From: Kappaphycus alvarezii
Taxonomy: Eukaryota; Rhodophyta; Florideophyceae; Gigartinales; Solieriaceae
Length of the DNA: 64,000 nucleotides
Direction of reading: 5' to 3'
Assembly (NCBI GenBank): GCA_002205965.3
Contig: NADL03000021.1
Location: 310,001 to 374,000 of the forward strand
Shown here: one piece after another, positions 33,214 through 42,743 of the stretch
Layout: the number at the start of each line of letters is the position of its first letter
Position numbering within the stretch: position 1 is the stretch's first letter
Notes under the pieces: generated by a model
What the model saw: the letters and a program-made list of their open reading frames with translations, nothing else
What the model was told of the DNA's origin: nothing
Databases searched by the model: none
Program-made: the position numbers and the translations under genes

Positions 33214-33774
33214 ATACTGTACAGTACACTATACTGCATATCATCGCCAGAGGGGGCCCAGCGCTCTTCCAAAAGTATCCAAGTTTTCAATGGCTCATCG
33301 CTAGCAAGGAGTGCCTTTTCTTTTAAAACAAGTGTGGCAACGATACTGTGCAGCGCAGTACTGTACCCAATCACTCCATGCCCCTCTTTATGTTGACTAC
33401 CCCCGTGTTGCCTTTTCTAAATTTCTTCAATCTTCAACCTGTACATATCCCAGTGACCTCTCGACTCCTCTTTCGTACGCCCCTCTCGCTCTCTCCAACC
33501 CACCTTCCTCACCCACCACGTCTCCGTCCGCCCTAGACGCCGCTATCCCCTCTACTGTCTTCGTCCTTTACACGCCCCGCCTTCATACACCATCCAATCT
33601 TACAATCAACACACTGCCACATTCCACTGCCTCCCTTCAACTTGCCTGCCAACCCACCACAATTCACGTCTGCCGGTCCGGTTTGGACAGTGCCTGGGAA
33701 GACGCGTACCGTGGGAGCCACGCTACCGACTGTCAGCTTGCGGTTTGTGCCTGCGCCTGTCACACCGTCAAGTT
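33214..33774 (+). promoter_or_regulatory. Putative promoter and 5' leader of the SPX gene
   Basis: A TATACTGTACAGTACACTA cluster lies at about 33214-33232 and CAGTACTGTACCC at 33354-33366. From about 33430 to 33700 the plus strand is strongly CT-rich, as in many eukaryotic core promoters and leaders. The open frame at 33311-33778 has a low-complexity Ser/Thr/Pro composition and I do not call it a gene. The SPX start codon is at 33775. Confidence 0.4.
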
Positions 33775-34530
33775 ATGAAGTTTGGCAAGAAATTGCGTGC
33801 CACTGTCGAGGGCAGTTATGAGGAATGGCGTCCCATGTTTATGAGCTACAAGCATTTGAAAAAGTGTCTCAAGGTCGACGTCCTTGGTCACCCAAAGGAT
33901 GCCGACAGTAAGGATTCGGATAGTAAGGATCGCGACGATAGTGACTTTGCGAATGAATCGGATAAAGATGAATTGGATGCAAAGGAGTGCCGGCTGATCG
34001 TGAGAGGAATGTCGATTCCGTGCGCCAAGCAGAGGCTATGCATAATGAGTTTTTTACCTGTTCAAGCAGCAGGTCGATAAGGTCAATGAGTTTTTCCTGG
34101 ACAAGCAGGAGGATTATATCATCGAGCATCGTCAATTGTCGGAAAAAGTCACTGAAATGGTGCAACCAGGTGCGACCACCGGAGTGAGCTCAACCGCTTA
34201 CGTCAGCGACTTACTAATTTTCACGGCGAGTTGGTATTGTTGGAGAACTTTAGCACCGTCAACTACACCGGCTTTAGAAAGATTCTCAAAAAGCATGACA
34301 AGAAAACCGGCCTCAACATGCGTACTATGTATCTCAAGACCGTCCTCGCCACTCCCTTCTTTCTATCCGATACAGTGCGGAAGCTAGTCCTCAAAAGAGT
34401 CTCAACTCGCTCAGCTGAACGGTATTACCAAGTTTCGCCGTGCTGACCTCTCATCCGCGGGGCCCTCCGCACCGTCCACATCACGCCGTGCCAATCGCCT
34501 TCCCATGCCAGCTGGTCCTCGCCGAAATGG
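33775..34530 (+). CDS. SPX-domain protein (frame interrupted)
   Basis: SPX domains bind inositol pyrophosphates and report phosphate status. The start is clear: MKFGKKLRATVEG, EEW, then YKHLKKCLK, the usual SPX N-terminal helices. An Asp/Ser/Lys-rich insert follows (33890-33975). Later helices read VDKVNEFFLDKQEDY (34075-34120), LVLLENFSTVNYTGFRKILKKHDKKTG (34231-34310, in parts) and YLKTVLATPFFLSDTVRK (34327-34380). The Lys-rich FRKILKKHDK helix is the ligand-binding signature. At least three single-base slips, one in a T run near 34050, split the frames. The C-terminal limit is uncertain because a thiol-dioxygenase frame begins almost at once. Confidence 0.8.
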
Positions 34531-34533
34531 GAT

Positions 34534-35295
34534 ATGGCCCCTACCGTTCCTCAAGTTGTGCCCCTGGCCCACATGGACGTATGTCCAAGTGCAGAGGTCA
34601 TCATCGAGCCTCCCGCCCCCGAGCTTTCATTTCGCCTTTCCCCGTTGTGGCGCCTATACAGCGAGGGGCAGGCATTTGGCACTACCATGAGACACGCACT
34701 GTCTACCGCTTCGCCTTCGAACCGCGTCCCGTTACCGTCGCAATCCCTCGTCGATCTCATGGATGCCATTAGTCCCAATGAACTCGGTTTGCAGGCGGGT
34801 TTCCTGCACTCGGTGCAACAGCCGTCCAATTATTGCATTGCCGGTACTGAAAACTTTTCGATGGGTGTTTTCGTCATCAGACCTAAAGTCCGCCTGCAGA
34901 TCTTCCGGTCCCACAAAGGAGGAACGTTCATAACCAAGAATCTAAGGGGCCGAGCCCGACTCCATTTGTACGAAACTACGACATCAGGCTCCGCGTCCAC
35001 AGCGCCCTCAGAGCATGGACCCACGGGCGATCCACCGGCGGAGAAAAGAGACTTTTGCGTCGAGGAAACAAGGAGCGGCACCACAGTTGGTCCCTGGCCT
35101 GCGGTGACTTGTAATTCAGGGGATATGCATGTGCAGTGGGTACCAGAGACAGTGTGTGCCATTTTCTACCTCTGCACCCCGGCGTTGGGTGACGAGAAAA
35201 TGCCAACGTATGACTTGCTCCCATTGACACCTCCGCGCTTTCGGGTCGTGCATGACCCTGAGGACACGCAAGAGTTTGTGCGAATAGTATGCTGA
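34534..35295 (+). CDS. ADO/PCO-family thiol dioxygenase-like protein
   Basis: The 253-residue frame resembles 2-aminoethanethiol dioxygenase and plant cysteine oxidases, non-haem iron enzymes that oxidise thiols or N-terminal Cys. Family-like parts are the helix before NELGL (residues 69-86), ENFSMGVFVIRP (106-117), LRGRARLHLYE (137-147) and GDMHVQW...CAIFYLCTPAL (197-218). The cupin iron site normally uses His-x-His plus a later His. Here the pair reads FRSH (124-127), so the first His is Arg, while His199 is in place. This may mean lost activity or a base error. The frame stays open back to 34447. It lies under 200 bp after the SPX core on the same strand, so a fused SPX-dioxygenase gene is possible. 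Confidence 0.55.
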   Translation: MAPTVPQVVPLAHMDVCPSAEVIIEPPAPELSFRLSPLWRLYSEGQAFGTTMRHALSTASPSNRVPLPSQSLVDLMDAISPNELGLQAGFLHSVQQPSNYCIAGTENFSMGVFVIRPKVRLQIFRSHKGGTFITKNLRGRARLHLYETTTSGSASTAPSEHGPTGDPPAEKRDFCVEETRSGTTVGPWPAVTCNSGDMHVQWVPETVCAIFYLCTPALGDEKMPTYDLLPLTPPRFRVVHDPEDTQEFVRIVC

Positions 35296-35823
35296 GTACG
35301 TTAGGAACGGGCATGTGATGCGCGGTAAGGGTAGGTTGCAGGGCCCTGGCGAGCAAGAAATATGCGGCGGACCGTAGGAATTGGTTCTCGCTCACTTTCG
35401 TCGGGCACGGTAGGAGGGGCTTAGGATGCTAGGAAAAGACCACGATTCTGGGCAATTGATCGTAATATAGGGGACTAAAGAGAGGATCGCGTGGTAGGAT
35501 ACGTTTAATGAAACAGATCAGCGGTACGGGACATAGGATGCCTTTGCCCTTCCCCGTGAATAGTCGCAGACACCAGGACTGAGCTGCTTGGCATTATCCG
35601 TGTTCATACACCGGTAAGAGGCTCGGTAATTAGGCAGACTCACTTGCCCCCATGAAACGCAGGCCAAAACCTCACTACGCGGTGAAAGGCAACTCGAACC
35701 GACTATCCATGCCCTCTGCCAACCAGCTGATCCCTCTCCCAAACTTTGCCCTCCAGGCGCTTCCTTGCGCTCGCAATGGCTTCAACTACAGCTCAAACTC
35801 AGGGCCCAAGGCGCGGTACTGTC
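35296..35823. other. Intergenic, no gene recognised
   Basis: Convergent space between the plus-strand dioxygenase and the minus-strand hypothetical gene. Short frames on the minus strand show no motif. Confidence 0.5.
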
Positions 35824-36792
35824 TCAACTGACGCTGACCTTGTGTAATTTCGGTGCCGACCTGGTTCGCCTGCGGGACACAAGAGCCGCGACTTTTGTCA
35901 AGGCACGAACAGCATCGTGAGAGTAGACTTTTGCGGCAATCTCGGCACGCTGCAAACGAAGTTTAGCGGCGGTGGCGCGTCGTTTGGCGGCGAGCATGCG
36001 AAGTTGGGTGAGGTCTGCGCTTTGTGGATTTGTGCGATGGGAAAGGTGGAGTTGAGTGGTGGAGATGGCGGAGAAGGTGGATTGGTAGATTGAGGTGGCA
36101 AGGGCACGTGTGGAGGTGAGTTGAAGGTTGAGGGAGAGGGCGTCGGAATGGAGGGTGCGGAGGTTGAGGTGGAGTCTGGATATTGTGGGGGAGATTTCAA
36201 AGGGGGTGGAGATTGAGTACAGGGGTGGGAAGAGGGAATTCCAGGTGTCGACAAAGTCGGAGATGAGGGTTGAGAGATTTTGTGCGAGAAGGGTGGATAG
36301 GTCTTCGAGTTTAGATGGGGGGAGGGAAGGGAGAGGTTTTGAATGGGGAAGCAAGTAGATTCGGGAGAGCAGAGGGTAGAGAGTGGACGAGTGGAACTTG
36401 GAGGGAAGGAGGAGAATGGGGAGGGAAGTTTGGAGGAGGGTGAGGTGGGAAGATTCTAGGTCATTGAGAGAGGTTTCAAGTGCAGATTGAGAGGTGGAAG
36501 GGGTGAGGGTGGGGGAGAGTAGGCCGGAGGTGACGAGTTGGGAGAGGGCTGTGTGAGGATGGCCATGGGAAAGGGAAAGGGAAAGCGGGGAGGGAGAGGT
36601 TTGAGGCATTTGGTCTCGTTGTGACAGAGATGCTGTGCTTGAGGGTTGTTGGTAGGGAGGCGTGGATGTGGATGTTGTTATTTGGGGCGAAGACCGACAT
36701 GGAAGAGGCAAAATAAATACAATTGTTGTCAATACAGCATTGGCGGGAAAATTTGTTTTCGAGTTTTTAAATAGTATATGCCAAGAGTTCAT
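35824..36792 (-). CDS. Hypothetical helical protein, intact frame
   Basis: Function not recognised. The frame has 322 codons from an ATG at 36792. A second ATG at 36609 (MPQTSPSP) gives 261 residues and looks more likely, because the first 61 codons cover AT-rich, low-complexity sequence. The protein is Ser/Thr/Leu-rich with long amphipathic helices and a basic C-terminal third (AAKRRATAAKLRLQRAEIAAK). The helix-rich composition suggests a coiled-coil or complex subunit, but I cannot name a family. It is one of the few long uninterrupted frames in the gene island. It lies 150 bp beyond the 3' end of the amine oxidase on the same strand. Confidence 0.6.
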   Translation of the reverse strand: MNSWHILFKNSKTNFPANAVLTTIVFILPLPCRSSPQITTSTSTPPYQQPSSTASLSQRDQMPQTSPSPLSLSLSHGHPHTALSQLVTSGLLSPTLTPSTSQSALETSLNDLESSHLTLLQTSLPILLLPSKFHSSTLYPLLSRIYLLPHSKPLPSLPPSKLEDLSTLLAQNLSTLISDFVDTWNSLFPPLYSISTPFEISPTISRLHLNLRTLHSDALSLNLQLTSTRALATSIYQSTFSAISTTQLHLSHRTNPQSADLTQLRMLAAKRRATAAKLRLQRAEIAAKVYSHDAVRALTKVAALVSRRRTRSAPKLHKVSVS

Positions 36793-36941
36793 TTCATGCT
36801 CTTAAAATTAACGTAGAAACTTGCATTTGTTGATGTTCCTCATCTCCCGGACCACTTCGTTGCATTTCCCGGACAAGGCGAACATCTTTCCCGGACAAAG
36901 TCAGTGACGTGATCCGGAAAACGTTGTACTAGCATGCGTTC
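36793..36941 (-). promoter_or_regulatory. Short intergenic gap holding the hypothetical gene's promoter
   Basis: An approximately 150-bp gap lies between the amine oxidase stop and the next minus-strand gene. TTCCCGGACAA-like motifs occur twice at 36867-36898. No TATA box is evident. The promoter may extend into 36610-36792 if the downstream ATG is used. Confidence 0.35.
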
Positions 36942-38651
36942 CTACCACCCGAGGTAATAGCTTTCATCCCCTTCCAACCAGCCCGCTACTGCAAGTCCAA
37001 ACTCATCCCTCAAAACGCGTTCTGCAGACAAAAACGCCGACTCAACCCATCCGTGCATACCGCAGTAACATTCCCCAGCGATATACACCTCCTCATTTGC
37101 CAACGGCCGCCGCATCTCTGCCGCCACCAGCCACGGTTTCACACCGGGCTTCCAAAAGTGGTACGCGCCTCCGAACGGGTCAACGCCCCAGTCTACAAAC
37201 GCAGAACCGGTTGGACTGGGAACGACAGCTTCCGGCCCGAGTACTGCTTGCATCTGACGGAGCACCTCGGATATAACAGCCTTATTCGCCCTGGTGTATG
37301 TCCTTGTCATGCGGGTTGAGACGTGCAATATGGCATGCCATCGGTATCGTGATGTAGATCCTGAGCGCAGCGCCAGAACACAACGGCTTCAGAGTCCACG
37401 TAAGACGCTGTCACAACTGAGCTTGCGATTTCGGGGTTGCACGCCCCGAAAAAGTAACTCTGCCTGATCGGCAAGTCTGTGATCGTCTTCCCTTTCAGTC
37501 CGAGCGTGCGCGCCCACCAGGGCTTTTCGAAGCTGAGCAGAATTTTCACTGCGGGAACAGGAATCACAGTCTTTAACTTTCTCTCAAACGATTCGCATTG
37601 CAGAGGTGGGGACTTGCTCTCCAACAGTTCCAGGCTGCGACGTGGAATGCATAACAGGAGTCGTCGAGCATACGCTGTCCAGGTACAATCTCGCTTCTTG
37701 TCGTAAAGTCTGAGCTCATAATTGTATGCTGATGCCCCGTTCGATGTCTCGTTTTCTGCCGTCGAAAGGATAGTAGCGGAGTATCGGTCCAAATCTTGCC
37801 ACCCCGCTTCTCCACCTCTGCACCGAGCGCGTAAAATAGCCGATCGAATCCGCCTTGCACACTCCTAAACTCTGCAGAATCTGTACAATCGCATACCATC
37901 TGAAATCCCTCCACGGCAGACAGTTGAGCAAAACTGCAGTTGTAGCCATCCGCGTCTTTCAGAAAGCTGCATGTCTCCGAATCTACTCGATCTGCTATCA
38001 CATGCCAAAAGGCAAGTTGGTGGACAAGGCGATTCTCATAAGGGCCCTTGAATCTGTAGCGCAGTTTTTTCGCAATGTCATCCCAGTTGTTGTGAACTTG
38101 ATTCGCAGGGTTCTTGATACAACCAAGACTGTAACCGTCCGCACGGAGCACCTCTTCCACAATCCCCTCGTAGATTTCGTCCACCCCCTTCCACGCCACT
38201 TGGCGGCCCTGCAGTATCCGATGTTGTTGCCATGATCCAAGCTCGACAAATCCCTTGCGCGAAAGCGGTTGGAGCGGGTGTAGAAAAGAACGTCATCAGG
38301 GTTTCCAAAATTAACGGTACGGATTTTAAGTCGTATTCGGTAGAGAGAACACGTTCGACGAGAGATGCCACGATTCGCTGGTTGGACAGGTAGCGCATGG
38401 CACCCTGCTCTCCAGGAACATTACCAGGTTCGAAATGAGCCGTAAAAACGCGTCCTGCAAGCCTATTGGAGGCTTCAAGACGGCAACGTGAGAGGCCTGG
38501 ATCGGTGGATATCTTGGGCTTGAATTTTCGGAGTGTTGGCTAGGTCGTCGGTCGCATGACGCTCGAGCAGCCTGTACGCGGAATACAGGCCCGCAGCCCC
38601 CGCACCAATTATGGCAACATCGAGCGTTGGGTTAGTTGTGGTGTTGGACAT
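36942..38651 (-). CDS. FAD-dependent amine oxidase family protein (frame interrupted)
   Basis: Flavin amine oxidases oxidise amines or amino acids using FAD. The ATG at 38651 begins an N-terminus with the dinucleotide-binding VAIIGAGAAGLYSAYRL (residues 12-28). GEQGAMRYL (about 38385-38410) matches the substrate-side G-G-MR box. QGGFDRLFYAL is near 37830-37860. The C-terminus has AGECYCGMHGWVESAFLSAE, the usual second FAD-contacting segment, ending at the TAG at 36942. Total span is about 570 codons, the size of a monoamine or L-amino-acid oxidase. At least four single-base slips (near 38500, 38260, 37770 and 37315, several at short homopolymers) split it. Substrate is unknown. Confidence 0.8.
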
Positions 38652-39125
38652 TGTGTGTCTCGAGTACGGTGCGGTTAGCTTTCACACTTTACCTCAATGG
38701 TTGAGGTATGTTGGATTAAGATGGTGTTCGGGAGCGTGATTGGCGAGTTGTAGAATAAGGGAAACTTTGTTCAGACTTGAAGAGGATTCAGCACGCCGTA
38801 TAATCACATGTGTTACTGGTAGACATTGCGAATTTCAACAGGCATGCTATCGCAACTCGCTAGTTAGTGACACGTTTGTTGCAATTGCTTTTAAACAATT
38901 TGGTTTACCAAGGGCTTCCACATTTACCAGCAGCACGATATCACCCTTCAAAGCGGCCTTGGTTACCAAACGAACTTGAAACTGAGGCAATAGATTCATG
39001 AAGGGAAATGTTTGTGCGGTTTACATTGGAAGATACGTACGGCTAAGTTACGGATTTATCCAGATAGTGACTACGTCGTAAACATGAGTTAACATGCGTG
39101 ATAGACCGCCACTCACCATCGCTAC
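38652..39125. other. Intergenic, no gene recognised
   Basis: Contains the 5' flank of the amine oxidase gene. A palindromic CCTCAATGGTTGAGG lies at 38692-38706. A 79-codon plus-strand frame (38740-38979) has no motif. Confidence 0.45.
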
Positions 39126-40223
39126 TTACTGAACCGCCGCCTCGGCAAGGTCCAACTCCTCTGCTTGGTCAACTGCATCATCGACGCCATCGCCGTCTTC
39201 AGAGTTGAATTCAGACCAATCCAGCCATGTCAAAGGCACCCAGAGGTGCATAGTTCCGTACGGCCCGTAAGAGCCAGGCCGGTGGCCATCTCCGTCCTCG
39301 TAATAACCTCACCCGCTCGCCCAGCTGACGCCTGCCCATGGACGCCTTCGGGGGTATTTGTGATAGGGGCGGTTTCCAGGGAAGATAGGGGCTGCTTGTC
39401 ACCAGTTGGTGACGGGTGTGAGGGGTTCGGTAGAGACGAAGGGTTGACCGGGGGGTTGTATCTGTTGGGAGCCGACGGAGCAGAGTCCATGGGCAAGGTC
39501 CAAATTGGTCGCCAAATCCGAGCTCTTACTAACCTCGCCCGCGCGCCCAGTTGACGCTGCCCATGACGTCTTCGGGTGTGTGTGTGATAGGGGCGGCTTC
39601 GAGGGAAGATAGGGGCTGCTCGTCACCAGATGGTGACGGGCGTGAGGGTTGGTAGACACGGATTGTTGACCTTGGGCGTGTTGGTCTTGGGGACTGTGGG
39701 GGCTAGCTCTGGTCTGAGCGCATTCTCAAAGATGGTGAACAGGAGGTCCCGTAGGGACTGATTCAACTGACGAGAGGCAGCCTTCGACGTTTGGGAATGG
39801 GGAAGGAGCCGCGATAAAATCCTGCCAGTACATGTCCGAGCCCGTATCCCCGCCACACCGTAACGTCGTGGACACGGACAAAACGCTGCAGGTCCGACAC
39901 AAGGTGTTGGACGTGCGTGTGCAGGTGTTTCAAGTTGGGACGGGGCTTCGGAGCTTCCTTTGTACTTCCGCCTCCAGCTCGAAGAATACCAATCTCAGGT
40001 AGAAGAACGAATGTCCGGGCGGTTTGAGATTACGCGGCAACTGAGACCACGTGCGGAGTGCCTCCGCGAAGGGCTTTGCGGGATCAAAGCCTGCAATGTC
40101 GTCCGACCACTCGCCGGGATCAAAGCCTGCAATGTCATCCGACCACTCGCCGGGATCAAGGCCTGCAATGTCGTCCAACCACTCGTCGTACTCTTCTCCA
40201 TCGTTGTAATCAGAATCTTCCAT
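39126..40223 (-). CDS. Hypothetical acidic repeat protein (frame interrupted)
   Basis: Family not recognised. The ATG at 40223 starts an acidic segment (MEDSDYNDGEEYDEW) with three 12-residue repeats of the type DPGEWSDDIAGF. A helical region follows (RTWSQLPRNLK, FFELEAEVQRKLRS). After a slip near 39932 it reads NLKHLHTHVQHLVSDLQRFV and VWRGYGLGHVLAGF. After further slips the C-terminus reads YYEDGDGHRPGSYGPYGTMH, then LDWSEFNSEDGDGVDDAV, ending at a TAA at 39126-39128. That stop sits in CAGTAAGTA, which also looks like a splice donor, so another exon is possible. A duplicated 140-bp block lies inside. Confidence 0.45.
39298..39672. repeat. Direct duplication of a block of about 145 bp
   Basis: Two similar blocks, 39298-39445 and 39530-39672, share CCTCACCCGCTCGCCCAG-like starts, GATAGGGGCGG, GGGAAGATAGGGGCTGCT and GTCACCAG-x-TGGTGACGGG. 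The shared GTCACCAG/TGGTGAC forms a small inverted repeat in each. The offset is about 232 bp. Confidence 0.75.
40079..40186 (-). repeat. Three 36-bp tandem repeats, in frame
   Basis: Three near-identical 36-bp units start with GGGATCAA and end with CACTCG(C/T)C. They encode, on the minus strand, 12-residue DPGEWSDDIAGF-type repeats. The unit is a multiple of three, so copy number could vary without breaking the frame. Confidence 0.9.
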
Positions 40224-41299
40224 CCTTGCGTTCACTTGAGACTTAAGACAGATGGCCAAGTGAAAAGGAGCAAAGTGCCGTCCTGCGCGGTGTGCCGGTT
40301 GTACGATGCCCGGCAAAGGGGCGGGAAATTCAAATCCTCCATCACAACCGTGGCGAGCCATGGGTGTAATAGTTCGAAAAACTTCCGCTGTAAGCGCGAT
40401 ACTTACAGAAAACGTCGGCGACGAAGACAAGTGCTCCACTGGAGCACTGACAACTGTAAGTAGAATAGCCTTGGGTGTCGACCAGCAGGACCGTTTGGGT
40501 CAGGGATCCTCGGATGCTAGCGGGAAAACAAGCCGCACTCACCCTGGCGTTCTCCTGTCAGGGTTGAGTGCGACAAAATGCACTGAGCGTTGCGATACTT
40601 GGTCGAGAGTGAGAGCCTTTGGGTGCGGGAGAAACCGCCACTTGAGAAGGCCATATCCCTAGCCGATGCAACTAGAGCCCCGTAGACGTAAGTGCGCGAT
40701 CCACAAAACGCGCGAGGACACGAGTGCCCGGCGCCCGCGCCTAATGCGGCGCAGGCGCCGAGCGATTGAGAAGGGCAGTCTTGAGAAGGGCAGTTTAGGA
40801 GGGAAGAGGAAAGGATTATGAAGTTTTTCGCTACCTTACAGTATCCTGCCAGCAAGACCGCATAAAGCTGCAGCTTTGCATCAGCTTCTCCAATCTTCGC
40901 CCAAGAAGGTCGGAAGTGAATAGTGATATCCGCAGGCGTATCTGAAGTTTATCCTACCGCGAATTGTAGAAGTTCCCGCTGCGCCATATACGAGAACAAC
41001 TGTTTTCGCGGGAACAGCCAATACTCTAATATCTCGCGATGTCGTGCTGGATGCTGGAATCAGATCGAAAAGGGTAGTCGTGACGAGTGACTCAAAATTC
41101 CGTCGAGCAAACATGCGTAAACGCCCAAATTTTATCAGAAATACCCATACAGTCCAGAGACTTGTTCAACACCTTTTCGAACTTTCCCCGATTACAAATA
41201 GTTGCTCTCGGTTTGGCAAGCAATCCTCGCAGCCGGACCGAAACTCAACACCGCCAAACCCCTTCACAACAATCCCCTCAACCCACAATCCACAGTTCA
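40224..41299. other. Intergenic region, divergent promoters
   Basis: This separates the acidic repeat gene (minus) from PFDN4 (plus), so it should hold both promoters. Two TTGAGAAGGGCAG copies occur at 40767-40795 and a TTACAGTATCC at 40836-40846. Frames on both strands have no domain. Confidence 0.45.
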
Positions 41300-41832
41300 A
41301 TGGTCATGGAGATCAACCGCGAGGACGAGCGCCCGGATGTGATAATGACGGCGTCCGACAAGGACGCCATCAACCGCTTCTCGCGTCACCTCGCTCGAAA
41401 AAACGAACTCAAAGTGCTCATAGAGCGACGCAAAAAGCTACTCCAGGTCCACGAGGACGCCTCAGACGAACTATACTCATGGATGACGACGCGACGGTAC
41501 ATTACACAGTGGGTGACGTCTTCTCGTCGACGATAAGGAGAAAATTGAGGCGACGTTGGATAAGACTAAAGCGCAGTTGGAACGAGATATCGGCGGATAC
41601 GAGGAGGAAATGAGGGGCGTTGTGGATACAATGACAAAGCTCAAGGCCAGCTTGTACGCTAAATTCGGAAAGGTACGTGCCATATTCCTCCCGCCCAACC
41701 CAAACTTGAAACCCTTCAAGCTCCACCTCTCCCATTCGCTACACAACACACCTCTTGAAAGCACCTGCATTTAACCTCCACCTCTCCAATCCGCCCGCCC
41801 CCCTTGTACAGACCATCAACTTGGAAGAGTAG
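41300..41832 (+). CDS. PFDN4: Prefoldin subunit 4, one intron
   Basis: Prefoldin is a six-subunit cytosolic jellyfish-shaped chaperone that passes unfolded actin and tubulin to CCT. The N-terminal helix has SDKDAINRFSRHLARKNELK, then a Lys-rich coiled coil and EDASDEL. The beta-hairpin core reads LMDDDATVHYTVGDVF, and the C-terminal coiled coil LDKTKAQLERDIGGY ends in LYAKFGK. A GTACGT donor at 41673 and an acceptor CAG ending at 41811 remove 139 bp, joining AKFGK to TINLEE-stop (41812-41832), the conserved PFDN4 ending. Two one-base deficits (near 41475 and 41525) break exon 1. With two bases added the product would be about 131 residues, the family's usual size. The start ATG at 41300 has a second in-frame ATG two codons later. 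Confidence 0.88.
41673..41811 (+). other. PFDN4: PFDN4 intron, 139 bp
   Basis: It begins GTACGTGCC and ends CTTGTACAG after a pyrimidine-rich run. The phase is zero: the AAG codon precedes it and ACC follows. It is the only intron in the window that I can place precisely. Confidence 0.85.
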
Positions 41833-42743
41833 AGCCGCAACAATCCCCCTCCAACCCGCCCCCTGCAACCTCCATCACACCCCAAACCACCCGCGCGCCT
41901 CAGAAAGCACATCAAAGAATCAACAATCACATCCCCTCCATATCGCACAAATCATCCAAATCACCACCACCCGACCAACCAAGCGCTCCAAGTCGCCACG
42001 TGCAACCCTCGCACCCCACCCCTTGAATCGTCTGCGCGTCACAGTTACTGCATTGCAGGGTTATTGATGGGCGTGTACGCTGCAGTCACAACATCCCGGT
42101 GCGGATTTGTGCGGTTACGACAGCATTCGCGTATTTACGTCACAACCGCGCTGACCGACGCATATTCTGGTTTTGTGGGCATGAGTCTCGTGAGCGGTCT
42201 GAGAGAATATGTCTCAGACGACGGAGCAGTGTTTGGAACGGCAATGTAGTGAGTCGAAATGATTGTTGTTACGGTAAATGAGCCTTGGCGTCGAGTGCTG
42301 TCCAGTAGTGCAGCCCTTTGCCAAGCAAAACTGTGCGAGACGATGCGAACATCCTCATCCGCGGCGATCAGGCGCAGCCAGCAAACACCTCGTTCCCTCT
42401 AAGTTGACCAACCTGTGGCAGCAAAATGCCTACTACTTTATTCCTAGAGAGACAGGGAGGCACGGATGCTCCTGCTCTGTGGTGCTAATCCCACGCCTAA
42501 CGATACTACTAGTGTACCTCTTGCACTGTGCTGCTCACTCAGCAAACAATGTCATTTCGACGCCATCAAATCCCTTTATCGTTGCCGAATGCGCAACGGC
42601 TTGCCTTGGTACGAGGAATGCTCACTTGGAGTGGGCCCCTACTTGGCAACCAACGCCGGCTTTTCCGGCGCGGGGGCCCGCTCTTTCCATACACCTGCTG
42701 ACAAAGGCTGTAAGGTTCTGCACGTACTCATCGGGGTGAACTT
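41833..42743. other. Intergenic, no gene recognised
   Basis: Convergent space between PFDN4 and the TMEM53-like gene. The start (41833-42000) is C-rich, A/C-biased sequence. Frames at 42278-42786 show no domain. Confidence 0.45.

Noticed and set aside
33311-33778. 155-codon frame just before the SPX start
   Set aside because: It is low complexity, Ser/Thr/Pro-rich, in CT-rich leader DNA, and ends at the SPX start codon. It fits a 5' leader better than a gene.
40079-40186. CRISPR-like short repeat array
   Set aside because: The three 36-bp units are contiguous with no spacers and are in frame with a protein. It is an ordinary coding tandem repeat in a eukaryote.
40058-40246. Arg-rich plus-strand repeat protein across the 36-bp repeats
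   Set aside because: It is antisense or out of frame to the acidic repeat frame, which has better composition and continues into helical sequence on the minus strand.
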